A stretch of 64,000 bases of DNA from NCBI GenBank assembly GCA_947650285.1, contig CANTFL010001244.1:558001-622000 (forward strand), given 5' to 3'. The notes under the pieces are model-generated. The model did not search any database. It was given only the letters and a program-made list of their open reading frames with translations, and had not been told where the DNA came from. A program made the translations under genes and the position numbers. The stretch comes from Hyaloperonospora brassicae (lineage: Eukaryota; Oomycota; Peronosporomycetes; Peronosporales; Peronosporaceae). Positions 47,951 to 58,869 of the stretch are shown piece by piece; position 1 is the stretch's first letter; every line of letters starts with the position of its first letter.

Positions 47951-48087
47951 CCAGGCGAGCAGGAGTACGAAGACAGAGGCAGTCCAGAACGAATAAAAGT
48001 AGTGACGAGTGAAGCTTTTGACGTTTTTTAGTTTGTAGACAGTCACGTACTCCGAGCAAATGATATGAATCCCATCGGCTGTCATGT

Positions 48088-48918
48088 TCAGTGTTTGACA
48101 AAGCTCGCAGCGTCTTCAAGAAACGCCAAGTACTCGCGCTGCTCCTTGAGATCAGCAAACTGCGCGATGAACTGGGCCAGCTCATCGTCGATTTTGCGCT
48201 CGGACAGGTAGCCGTAGAACTTGTCCTGCACATCGAGCTCGAGGTCGATAAAGTCCGGGCCAAAGTACAGCGTCTCGTCCTCGGCGTCCTTGGCAAAGTC
48301 ACTCAAGTAGCGCACGCGTTCTACCGTGAGATTGCTGCCAGCCACGCAGTCAAACTGCAGTCCTTTGTTGTCGCGCGTCACATCGGCTGTAAAGCGGACA
48401 CCCGGCAGCTCGTCCTCCTCTTCGTCATCTTCTTCGTCCTCCGGCTCCTCGACCTGTACCTCATTGTCCCCGTCCTCGTCCTCATAGTCCTCCTCCTCGT
48501 CGTCCTCGTCGAGCTCTACAGTGTCCTGCGCATTGAACTTGATCTTGATCGCATCGTCGCCCACAGTGCCCTGCAGCAACACGTCCATACATCCCGAAGA
48601 CTCCTGCAACGTGAACACTTTCTCCACACGTGCACGAAGCTGCTCGAGCTCTGGCTCTTCGAAGCAATTGGCCTTCTCTTCCTGCAGCTCGCGCTATATC
48701 ATGCGGTACAACACAGTGCACTAAATTAGTGCCTTGATCGATTCAGAGACGAGTCTTTGATCTCTTCTTCTCAATATGACTTTTCACTATACTGTGCGAC
48801 GTACATTGAGCACAGAGACGAGTGAGGACTTCTCACGAGTTTGCAACGCACGCAGCGCAAGAGACGGCGAGCGGCGGAAAGCAGAAGACGCGGCGACGTG
48901 AGCTACTCGAGAGAACAT
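48088..48918 (-). CDS. MAM33: MAM33/p32 (C1QBP-like) mitochondrial matrix protein
   Basis: An acidic homotrimeric protein of the mitochondrial matrix, linked in other eukaryotes to mitoribosome and respiratory function. Two exons on the minus strand (48805-48918 and 48088-48693) are joined across a 111-bp intron with GTACGT donor and TATAG acceptor, giving 239 aa. Exon 1 alone encodes an Arg/Ser/Ala-rich, acid-free presequence (MFSRVAHVAASSAFRRS...), typical of mitochondrial import. The body has the long Asp/Glu loop (about residues 90-120). The family C-terminus includes FGPDFIDLELDVQDKFYGYL and ERKIDDELAQFI. The gene converges on SGTA with 137 bp between stop codons. Confidence 0.93.
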
Positions 48919-49539
48919 GGTGCGGAGCGCGTCTGGAATGGGTGGACAGCGTTCGTGGCTACGTGTGTAATTTGTCGAACCTGGAGCGGGTTTTACCCAT
49001 TTTCACAGATGGTCTTGAGTTTCAAATGGGTCACGGATGGGTTGGGGTTCAACCCCGCGATCCATTGCAAAACAAGGCTATTGTTACGTCAGAAAACAAC
49101 CGGCGGACGGTCGTCCACGTACGTATCCGTAAGCCGTCCTTTGGCAAAGATTCCGTAATATTGTTGGTAATGTTGTTGCTTCTACTCAAGATAGAAACAA
49201 AGACGATGGCGGTGATGAAGTACTGTACTCTCGAGTTCCATAAGGGTTCCATCCATTCCATTCCCCCCTCTGACTCAAATCGATGCGGGTGAACATTGAG
49301 CATCACGGTGCACTCGTACGAAGGAGATCTGATAAAAAGAGTAGGGAATGGGGACAGTGAATCATCTCCCATTGAAAAGGCTGAAGAGGCTGTTGCGAGA
49401 GTCAACGCACACGCTCTCTAGATCGTGGGAGTACATTTTCTTTCGAGCTATATCGAAACTACGGAACCTGGAATTGTGAGGGATGTGAGATAAAAGGCGA
49501 AGCTGAGTCATGCTGTTTGTGTTTGCATCTTCCTCTCGT
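48919..49539. other. intergenic region between MAM33 and METTL23-like gene
   Basis: About 620 bp holding the MAM33 upstream region and the 3' end of the next minus-strand gene. Open frames on the plus strand here (for example 48822-49292) overlap MAM33 exon 1 and have no recognisable content. No further gene is supported. Confidence 0.6.
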
Positions 49540-50421
49540 CTACCGGCGAGCTGTAATTTCGTAGAGATAGACGCTGTCAAGATCTTGGACATTGCCGCCA
49601 TCTTCATCTGCTAGAAACTTGCTCTTATCAACACACGTAGCGGTAAAGCCCCAACGAGCAAGCAGAGGAGCGATCGACCGCTTGATGCTGCGGAGTTGGT
49701 AGGTGCAGTAGAACTTGCACGAGGCTGATCCACTGCAGCGGATGATCAGGGCCACGGTCGCGAGCACCTTCTCGAAATCTGCAGAGCAACACAACCACAA
49801 TGCGTCAATCATGGTCTGCACAGTGAAGTTGAGAGACAAAGGGTTGGCGGGTCAACCTTCAGACCGGTAGAAACAGTCGGCAGCGAGGACGACGTGGACT
49901 GTTTGGAAGATCGATAGCATCTCATCTGAAACGTGCATGTCACCCCAGCTCAAGGGAATGTACTCGGCGCAGCTCTGAATATTGTTGACAGTGATGTTGG
50001 CTTCTGCGTTCCGCCTAATGTCAGCTGCGTCAGGTCGATCTGTCAGGTACACTTTTTGCGCTCCACACAAACCAGCGAGAATGGACGGAAGGCCGGTGCC
50101 ACAACCCAGTTCTAACACCACTTTATCGCGACAGAGCCATCCAGCTTCACTCGCAAGGAAATGACACAATAGCAGCGCTGAGGGCCACACAAACAAGCCG
50201 TAGTGTTTGTCGTTCTCTTCATTGGCCTCGTCAATGTCGCGAATCAGCTCCACAAGACGGACGTTGATAATGGACGTCTGGACCGTACGTTGCCGCTTTA
50301 CTTTCTTCGACTCTACGATGGACGCTGGTGTCGAGTAGTCATCCGAGATTTCGCGTGCCGTTGTATGTGATCTGCAATTGAAGCGGATCGTTCGTAGCGA
50401 TGCAGCATCGATGAGGTCCAT
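49540..50421 (-). CDS. METTL23: METTL23-like class I SAM-dependent methyltransferase
   Basis: A seven-beta-strand methyltransferase of the Methyltransf_16 (METTL21/23) group, whose members methylate proteins. Two exons on the minus strand (49857-50421 and 49778-49540) flank a 78-bp intron (GTTGAC...CTCTGCAG) and give 267 aa. The join restores ADCFYRSEDFEKVLATV, a segment typical of METTL23, with its acidic D..F..EDFE pattern. Motif I, VVLELGCGTGLPSILAGLCG, begins at about residue 97, and post-I LTDRPD follows. An upstream HYGLFVWPSALLL (about residue 76) is the family's substrate-side motif. The N-terminal 70 residues are basic and unlike known relatives. The frame remains open upstream of the chosen ATG, so an extended N-terminus cannot be excluded. 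The METTL23 rather than METTL21 assignment is by eye. Confidence 0.82.
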
Positions 50422-50826
50422 TTTCGCTGCGCTGGTCGTACAAATGGGACGGGCGCGTGAGCTACACTCGGTCCTATGTACCGTAAGATAAAGCGCTAAT
50501 TGAGGATGTTCTAAACAGCTGGCCGATTCGTTTTCGACCGGCAGAACAATTGCGCATGTCACGATTTGACTTGTAACGACTTGCGGGACCGCAAGGGTAT
50601 TGCTTGGGCAAACTGGGTCAACATGACTGATTGTTTAATAAATTTTGTGATTAAAGTAGTGAATAGATTGACCCCTTCGCTATTAATTTTGCTCATCACG
50701 AACATTATCGATAATTAGCAAAGTGCTTCTTCCCTGACATTTAGCTAGAAGTGTACATATTTAGAGCAAAAATAAGCAGGAGATGCACAATATTAATGAA
50801 AGGAGGGGGAAATAAGTTTCATTATA
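50422..50826. other. intergenic region upstream of the METTL23-like gene
   Basis: About 400 bp turning AT-rich near 50650. It holds the presumed promoter of the minus-strand methyltransferase and the left flank of Tigger copy 2. Nothing else is seen. Confidence 0.5.
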
Positions 50827-53124
50827 CAGTCTTCCTTCCGTTAAGTTTTGGATACGGCGGACGACAATTACCATAACTTAGCAGAGGTTATAACTTATTG
50901 ATTTTTGTGTATCGTACATAAGGAGAATCAATCAATTGAGTGATAAAATTAGCGAACCTGGGCACCTAAACCAACACCTAACTTCCATTAAGTACAAGCC
51001 AAAATCCATCCCTTAGGCTTTCACTGCTGGAAAAGAACAAAAGTATCAGGCTCCTGGCGAGTTTGCTATCTTCCCAACGGTATGAGACGCACCCATAGCT
51101 TCTTTCGTCTGAGCTAACAATTGTTACACAGGGAAAGCCACATATATTTATTGATTTCCCTGTCTTGCCTGCTATTGTGAAATCTGAGCAATGAAAAATG
51201 TCGCAGATCCGTCTTACCAATGGACAACGTATGCAAACATGCAAACACAAGGATGAAACCCAGATTTATCCCAAACGGCACTGGATAAATGGGCTACGGT
51301 GGAGTTAGGCCGTGTCAAAACGCTGTCACAGGCATCAATCAGCAAGATCTTTCGAAAGCGGTCTAATCTGGAGAATATGGATCCAAGCAGCCTCAATGAA
51401 ACGCGACAGCGACTGGTTCAACATCACATACGGGAAGAAGCTGTGCCTCTTTGATTCCTACAATGTCAACACCGCGGAGTAATTATCACCGGGGATGTCA
51501 TCTATGCGAAGGCTCATCGGCTTGCTCAATTGTTTGGTACTCCCGACGACGCCATCACTTCCTCGCACGGATGGCTCCATGAATTCCAGCAACGTCACAT
51601 GCTCCGCGCTATCAACACTTACGGTGAAAGCGGCTCGGTGGACGTGGAGGGTATGAATAAAGCTCTGCCTGGTGTAAAGAAGGTTATCGCAGAGTACGCG
51701 CTGTGTGATGTTTACAACATGGATGAAACCGAAAATTTTGTTTGTTATATTCCGAATTGAAACCGAGTCTGACAAATTAATTAGCAGGACTATACTACAG
51801 CATTACACCTGACAGGACTATTGCACAGCAAGAGCTGAAGGACACAAAGTATACAAGGTGAGCATATTGCAGAATGCTTGTTGCCATATACGATCACGGG
51901 TTATGCCAGATCCAACTGACATCCATATTCAGTCGCGTATAACAATTGCGATCACTGCAACTACTGATGTCTCTGACAAGCTGCAGCCTTTCTTTATCGA
52001 AAAAGCCAAGAAGCCACGCTGCTTTGACAAGAAATCAGGTCAAGCACATGGATTTCTATATCGAAACAGCACAAAGGATTGGATGGCGGGCGTGTTCTTC
52101 AAGAAATGGCTGGCAAATCTCGACAAAACAATGAAGGTGCGTAGCCTTTTGAAAAAGAGCATGTTATTCTAATATTGTAATGATTCGGATCAAAAGTAGA
52201 TACATCCTTCTATCGATTGACAACGAACCATCGCATTTGCCGAATGACCTTACGTCAAGTAGCGTCAAGTTCCAGCTGCTTCCACCACTTACGATCTTCA
52301 TGATTCAGCTGATGGATGCTGGTGTCATCGCAGCGTTCAAGCGGTGGTATCGCCGTTACTACCTGTAGAATTCGATCGACTGTGACGAGCGTACGGATGT
52401 TAACATCTGCAAAGTCGACCAACTTACTGCCATGCGCTAGTCGGTGGCTTCCTGGAACGAGATTTTAAGCACTACTATTGCCAACTGCTTCAGCCATACG
52501 GGGCTTTTCTATTCCGAATCGGTCGTTTTAAGTGCAGTGGAGGTGGAAAGGAGTAAAGATGGCGCAATGGAGGTCAAGGGGGAAGAAATTGTGCTGGAGT
52601 AAGAGCTGATAGCACAGCTCAAGAAGCTGTGTGTCCGAGGGCCCATAAAGATTTCGAAACTTCTCGATCCCATCTTAGAGGATGAGACTGCCCAGCCTGA
52701 GAAAACTGACAACGAGACTCTAGAGAGGTTTTGGAGGCAGATAATGAGGAGCAAAACAGTGAAGATGCGGCACCTGTCGCAAAGACATTTTATATAACCT
52801 AGAGGACTAACCTCCTTCGTGATACCTGCTTCCTGCTCGACGTATCCCAGAAAAGTCACCAAGCTGCTTATAAAGTCCTTCGCAACCCCCAGCTTGATCT
52901 TCGGAACAAACCCCACCACCCAAACCACCCTTGGCATGTGGTTCTAGTAGTTTTTCTCTTCTATAATACGAAAACAAGTGCTCATTTTAAAGTTATATTG
53001 CCCTATTTGATCATACCTTAACTTATAACTTAGCGGCCATAGAACGAGGTCCGTGGACGCGGAGATCGATAACCTACTAAAGATTATAAACTATCGGAGT
53101 AAATTTTATCGCAAGCAAGACTGT
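50827..53124 (+). mobile_element. pogo/Tigger-like DNA transposon, copy 2, uninterrupted
   Basis: 2298 bp with ends CAGTCTTCC at the left and GCAAGACTG at the right, each bordered by TA. The terminal regions extend the similarity inward with mismatches. It is the same family as copy 1 but in opposite orientation, and serves as the reference that reveals the LTR insertion in copy 1. The plus-strand transposase is broken. Confidence 0.9.
51198..52948 (+). pseudogene. Tigger/pogo-type transposase remnant (copy 2)
   Basis: Starts MSQIRLTNGQ at 51198. A frameshift follows within about 70 bp. A CENP-B-type DNA-binding segment and the first catalytic acid, in YNMDETENF, lie at about 51510-51760. 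The second acid is in LLSIDNEPSH (about 52215) and the third in QLMDAGVIAAFKRW (about 52310). A C-terminal stretch continues to about 52948. All three DDE acidic residues are still present although the frame is broken, so loss of activity came from stops and shifts rather than loss of the active site. Confidence 0.82.
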
Positions 53125-54805
53125 ACTATTATACAACAATAAACCTTACAACCGTAGTTCGAGAATTAATGCAGAGAGGGCCAAATAGAAGTGAAACACC
53201 AAGGTAACCCGAAGGGAATATAGTGAGTGAGATATAAATGAGTGAGTGGTCATAGAAAATGAGTACGTGAACCCAGTAAAAGTGACGAATTTAAACTCGA
53301 AATCAAAGGGAGCGTGAATGACGACGGAAATGCCGAGTGACGATTGTACGGAAGATACAAACACCACGAATCAGGAGAGCCGAGGAAGTGCATGAAGCAC
53401 TCGAAATCTATATGTCCGTTCGGTTCAGTGTTTAGGCGCCACGAGTTAGCGTTAATGGCGCGGATTCTACTCCCTTACAACACAAAAACCTGACTTTTGG
53501 AACTGCTTGCGGGAATTACCTTCGAATGCAGTAGTTTAGCAGTAAATCCTTTAATTTGGTACGAAAAAGAGCGTTCGTATCCTAAGCTAGCTAGCATGAT
53601 CGCTATGAAAACCTTCCTAGGAAGGTAGCTGGTAGTAGTACTGTAACGGTAGTAACAGGAGGTATTAGGAATATAGCATCACGAAGTACCCCGGTCCCTC
53701 CATTATGACTTCGCAATGAGTGACTTAAATCGGCGTAAGCCGTGGCCAAAAACAGGCGCTTACAGTAAATCAATAAGGTCCAAAAGATGTAAAATCGTAA
53801 AAGAAATGACCAAAGCCAAAGTCAAACCGCGAAAGGCGAGAAGCAAAATCATAGGAAAATGCAAAGCTCACAGTCGGACACTGAGACCAGGCCAAAATCC
53901 GCAGGAGTAATGGCCTAAGGATCATGCCAGAACAAGCTGAGCCAGCTCCAACCAGAATAAGCTCCCATAGCAATCGGTCGACGATAAGGAAGACTGTTTT
54001 TATATTACCGGAATAGGAACCAAATGATTAAGTGCGTTACGTCATCTCGACAATATGGCACGGGACATCATTTCAAAACCGCAAAGCTAGGTCAATCCGG
54101 CAAAGCATTAACATCAAGTTAAACAAAGGCCGAAAGCGCCAAAGATGTAGAGCCGGTATCAAATTGTTTAGTGGTCGCAGTGTTCACTGGAATGGCGAAG
54201 GCTGTGGCTTGCCAAGTCTTGAGAAAGCCACTCCGTATGAGTGTAAACAACAGCGTTATGTGATTATGAATCCCGAGAAGGTTTGCTGCAGCATCACCGA
54301 ACCGTATATAATCCGATGATACAAAGACAGCGAAAGACGACCGCCCTAACGATATGAAATATTACGAAAAGGCTGTATCCATACGCTCGTTGCTCAGCCG
54401 GGTTCGGCTTCACATGGAAGAGAAGCACCGATATCCACTTAAAAAAAGAGGGGTAAATTGGTGATTTAGGGGGTCCAGACGTAGCTACAATGAAACAGTA
54501 CAAAATGGATGAGTTGTTGTCTCCAAAACACCAAACTCATTGTAACAGAAAACGACAGCCTTAGGAAGCTGTGGTAAAAGGTATACCATATAGAGTTCGT
54601 TTTGATGACGACGGAATAAAAACCCGGTCTACACAGGTAGTAAATGTTTATCCATCTAAAGTCGCGACTCCATATAGCCGGCGGTAGACCCGAGACAAGG
54701 CCCAGGTGTGACCAAGGCAACATGGGGACGGCAATGTTGACAATAAGCTGACGAATGCCCGCCACACAGAGTTCAGCCAAGTCGATAGCACCAAAACTCC
54801 AGCAG
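53125..54805. other. intergenic region, AT-rich to mixed, no gene
   Basis: About 1.7 kb between Tigger copy 2 and the Gypsy LTR. Short basic frames (for example 53716-53910) are not recognisable. It looks like older degenerate repeat DNA. Confidence 0.5.
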
Positions 54806-55951
54806 TGTAAGTTTGGTGGAGTGGCGATTGCTCAATTTATGAGTCGATCCCAACTCTCCACTGGCGCCCGGACGACCGACTAACGGAGGGGTGCTCCGAT
54901 TCCGTGTGTGTTGCCTTCCTCACCTTGTGTACCCGTCGGTAGGGCGGGTTGCACTCTTCCAGGTGGACTCGTGTCGAAGGAAAACTTGACCGTGTTGGAG
55001 ATGGGGTTGTGATCGTGCGGAAATCTTCCCGCGATCACGGGGTACTCGTGGGTACTGATATAAGTTACCCCGATCTCAACGAGATCGCCTTGTTTACTAT
55101 GTGGTAGCTTGATCCGCGAGCCTTCTCGCGAATCTTGCGACTTGCCTTTACGTGTTTTGTTGCGTCCGATCGCAGTTGATGTTGCTTGAGAGTTCTTGAG
55201 CACACCTGGCCAAAACAATCCAGGTGTGACACTCGCGTAGACGTGTAGCGCGACTCTTTATTCGACGGGGGGCCAAAGATCCAACCCGGAAGAGATAACG
55301 TATGCCTTGTGAAGTAAATTGAACTCTGTTTAATGTTAACCAACCAACCTAAACCCTACCCCTATGTCTATCCGTATCTCTTAACCAGATGACACGCGTC
55401 GCCTTTCCAAAAAGATCGTCCCCTCGCATTTATGTGGTCCACACCCAGTATATCCACCGTTGTATTTTCTTGTGGCCCACCCAAGATATCCTCGTGATCC
55501 TACTAGCGGATCGTGATCCTACTAGCGAATCGTGATCCTGTTAGCGGATCGGGATCCCACTCAGCGGATCGGGATCCCAATTGGCGGATCGTGATCCCAC
55601 TTAGCGGATCGGGATCCCGTTAGCGGATCGCAGCTGAAGATCTGGCATGCGCTCCTGGGTTAGGATCGCGGTCTTCCAATGCGATCGAGGGTCTTGTATT
55701 GCCATGTCTAACGACGTATTGCGTAATCAAAACGAGTGTGACTACCCCATAGCCTCATCCCAGGCTGGGCGATACTGTCCACTTGGGGTTTGGGTACGCT
55801 ATTGCCAGCCACCCATTCCAGCTTGTATCCACCAATCATAGCATTCTTGCCTTAACTGGAGCGTGTGACCCTTTGGATCGCCGATACCAGACCCAAGGAA
55901 ATTTCTTTGTGACCTCTTTGCCCCAACCGTCCCTTGCAAATTCAGTCAACA
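54806..55951 (-). repeat. LTR of the Gypsy element (1146 bp)
   Basis: TGTAAGTTTGG to TCAACA, with TG...CA ends and a length within 1 bp of the solo LTR. It shares scattered conserved blocks with the solo LTR in the same relative order but is clearly diverged from it, so the two belong to related subfamilies. A minus-strand AATAAA at about 55252-55262 would fit minus-strand transcription. The purine tract expected just inside a 3' LTR is not obvious. Confidence 0.85.
55493..55628. repeat. seven tandem 19-20-bp GATC-containing units in the LTR
   Basis: Units follow the pattern CGTGATCCTACTAGCGGAT or CGGGATCCCAATTGGCGGAT. Each has two GATC sites counting the junction with the next unit. The equivalent position in the solo LTR (about 27170-27345) holds a different GATC-based array with 15-bp units of the GATCCGGTACTCTGC type. 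Confidence 0.92.
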
Positions 55952-56024
55952 TACGGTGTTGATCTGGATGTGTAACCTTGTGGGCTTCACTTCTTTTCCA
56001 CGCACTTTCGCATCTTCCGACACG

Positions 56025-58530
56025 ATGTCCGATCCCGCCCATCCGGATCAAGTATCTCCTCCGGCTTCCGGATCGGGGCCCCTCGGATCGCCCTCTGCGA
56101 TCCCAACTCCAGATGTCGGAAATTCGACGCCTACCAGTCCAGCGATCTCAGACGTCTCCACCGTGTCAGTGACCGAGTGTGATCGCTCAGATGTGGTGAC
56201 GTCGGCCCAGAAGTGGGAAGGCTCTGGTCGGTCTTCCATCGCGATCCCTCTGTCGCGATCATCTTCAATTCCCGCTCCGGACAGGACCTCCGCCGGCCTT
56301 CATGTTCCAAATCCGGATCCGAGTGCACCCATCTTGCTCCTCAGTACTCGGATCTAGGCCTCGTGTCCGGTCGATCAGGCCACGTCAAACGCAGCGACTG
56401 ATTCGCTTTACGTTCGCCTGAACCTCCAACAGACTGTCGTGGATCGGAACCAGAGTATGGAGGCTACTTTGGAGTGGCAGATGATCCAGAATCGCCAGCT
56501 GAGTGAGGATCTTCAGGAGCTCCGCACCTTCGCGTCTCCTTTCGCCTAGTTCGTCCAGTCGAAGTACGACCGCTTGAGCGTTCGCTACGACGACGAGGTC
56601 AAGCAGTCCGAGGTCTATCGGGAGGTGTTGGCCGACCGGGTCGACCAGACCGCCGTGATCAAGCATCTGAAGTCCCAAATTATCCGGACTGTGCGAGCGC
56701 GTCATGCCGCACAGGAGAAAGCCGATCGTGAGATCGCCGGAATACGCAAGCAGATGGACGAGGCGGGAGAACGATTGGTGTTTGAATGCGACAAGTTGTT
56801 CCACAGCCTGGACAAGGCAAACCGCAAGAAGTCGAAGTAGAAGAAAACCGGCCTCCAACTCCAAGAAAAGCTAGGTCGCGCGCTCAAGCAGGTATCGGGG
56901 CTTTAAGCCGAACTGGGGGAGGCGCAGGATTCTCTGTCCGCCCGATCCGCTAATTGCGATTAATTGCGTTGCATCGTATCGGATCGTGACGTTACGTTCG
57001 ACCAGATGCGAGTTCAGCTCACGGACGTGGCTTCCGAACGTGATCTCGCACAACTAGATCACACGACCCTCCGTGATCGCATGGCGTCGTTGGTGTCTGG
57101 GGATACTTCAGCCACACCTACAAAGGTGGGATCGTCTACCCCCACGCCCTTTCCCGCGACTCCTCAACCGATGTCGAACGTTTCAGGATCGAGTCGCAAG
57201 CGATCTCGCGATCCCTTACGATCGTCAACTTTGCCGCCTTTCAAAAAAGTGGCTCGATCCGCTGCATCCAATGCCAAGCCGTCCCCAGTTCGCGATCCCA
57301 AGTTTTCGTCCGCTCCCAATGGAACCCGCGATCCTAAGGGTCGTCGAGTTCTCAAGAGCCGCCATAATCCAGCGAAGCCTGCAGCTACCCCGAAACTGGG
57401 CAAGCGGAGGCGCCGTGTTCCGAGCTTAACCTCATTATGGGGAAGGATATATCGGCAAATGAGGATGAGACTTTAGCGGCTTTATCCGGATCGCGATCTT
57501 CCAGTCGGCGTCGAGCGTCCAATCCGGCGGCATAACTTCTGGCTGGGCCTTCTCCGGATCTGATCGTCATAGACACGCCGAGCCCTTCGCGCGATCCTCC
57601 ACCTCCGGTTGATCCTGTTATTTCTGCCGTGACCAAATTATCTCGCAAGACCTTTTCGGAGAAGCGTCCAGTGACTCGGATGGTGCCATTAGCCTTTACG
57701 ATTCGCCTCGTGATCGCGTTAATCCGATGTTATCTCTGGCAGAGTACGCTAACTTGCCCCCCACCAAGGTCTCTCGCGATCAGTAATTCCCTGGATATCA
57801 AGATCGCGTACCGCGATCCTTCACTCAGGTTTCTCCATGGTCGGCAGGCAAGGTTAGTTGGACGAACGTCGCGGAGATGGACACTGATTTCCTATACCTC
57901 CACTTATCCCGTCCCAAAGACTATGTCTTCCCAGCGGTAATGGTGTACAGGTGTTCTCATCACACATCTGAGTGGATACCTCGGCTGGTATGTCAGGCCC
58001 AGATCGCGGCCTTATATGGCCAAGAGCCTTGAGAGACAGCCAAACATCGGATCGCGCCAATCTCCTTCCCTCGCACCGGCTGGTTCAATCAGCTCGCCTC
58101 TCTATACTTGGAGTTCGAGGATCTCGACCGACAGGCTTTGTGGGAGTCGACGCACGCGATCTTCCTTTCCATTGAACAGCGGGCCAGCGATCCTGAGTTG
58201 GACCAGTTCTGGAAACAACGGAAGCAGCGTCGGTCGCGAGCTGGACCTCGGTCGAAGGCGATCTTTCGATTCATCTCGCAAGGTATGATCGCGGGTCATT
58301 GTGATCTGGACATCCTGTTGGATCCGTTCTTTCTGCACTTCCCTTCTTTTAAAGAAGTTTCCCCTTAATATCCAGGACTGGGATGCAAACATAAGAACAT
58401 TCCCAATATGATCTCTGCTCTCCCGTTGCTAGATACCGCTAAACCATGGCGTTCCCAGTATCGATCTTCTATCGCCGACCACCCCGGAGCGTCGATCACA
58501 CGATTGCCAGGTAGGTTCTTTCCTGCTTGA
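56025..58530 (+). pseudogene. opposite-strand frame of the Gypsy element, unknown protein, disabled
   Basis: A single plus-strand frame runs from an ATG at 56025, 73 bp inside the LTR. It carries stops near 56355, 56547, 56838, 56904 and 56961, and shifts frame near 57420 and again near 57690. The readable protein would be about 830 residues. It has a Pro/Ser-rich N-terminus (MSDPAHPDQVSPPASGSG) and a long coiled coil (about 56400-57080, with KLFHSLDKANRK and EKADREIAGIRKQMDEAGER). A basic Ser/Pro-rich linker follows (about 57100-57600). The C-terminal globular part is at about 57750-58370 (LEFEDLDRQALWES, RFISQGMIAGHCDLDILL). I recognise no domain. It is either an additional antisense ORF of the element, as in some plant Tat/Grande elements, or a gag displaced by rearrangement. 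Confidence 0.65.
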
Positions 58531-58869
58531 TCGCTAGGATTCGATCCAGATGGTTCCATAATTCAAAATAATCTCTCTTGATCCTTCGTCTTGTTCTTCA
58601 TTTTGAGATCAACTTCTTTTCTTCGGCTTTTCAACCGCGATCGAATCCCCTCGATCCGCTATCGCCACTCTATCTACATATAGCCCAGATCTGTCATCTC
58701 ATACAACCTCCTTGTACAAATGTCATTCCACCATTTCACGTCCACCTTTAAGCATGCGCCAACCGCTCATCGCTTTGGTTACCCGTTAATCTTCGGTATT
58801 TTCCTCATATGACTGCATAACTTCAATCCGGTTTTGACTCGCACGATTGCGCTCGATATCTTGCAACAA

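Noticed and set aside
48822..49292. 156-codon plus-strand frame overlapping MAM33 exon 1
   Set aside because: It lies antisense to a well-supported mitochondrial presequence exon, and its translation has no recognisable feature.
55493..55628. CRISPR-like repeat array
   Set aside because: Units are direct tandem repeats without unique spacers, inside an LTR of a eukaryotic retrotransposon.
56025..58530. Claim that stops in the Gypsy frames prove C-to-T (RIP-like or deamination) mutation
   Set aside because: Every stop codon is one C-to-T change from a Gln or Arg codon, so the stops alone cannot show a bias. An alignment of sibling copies would be needed.
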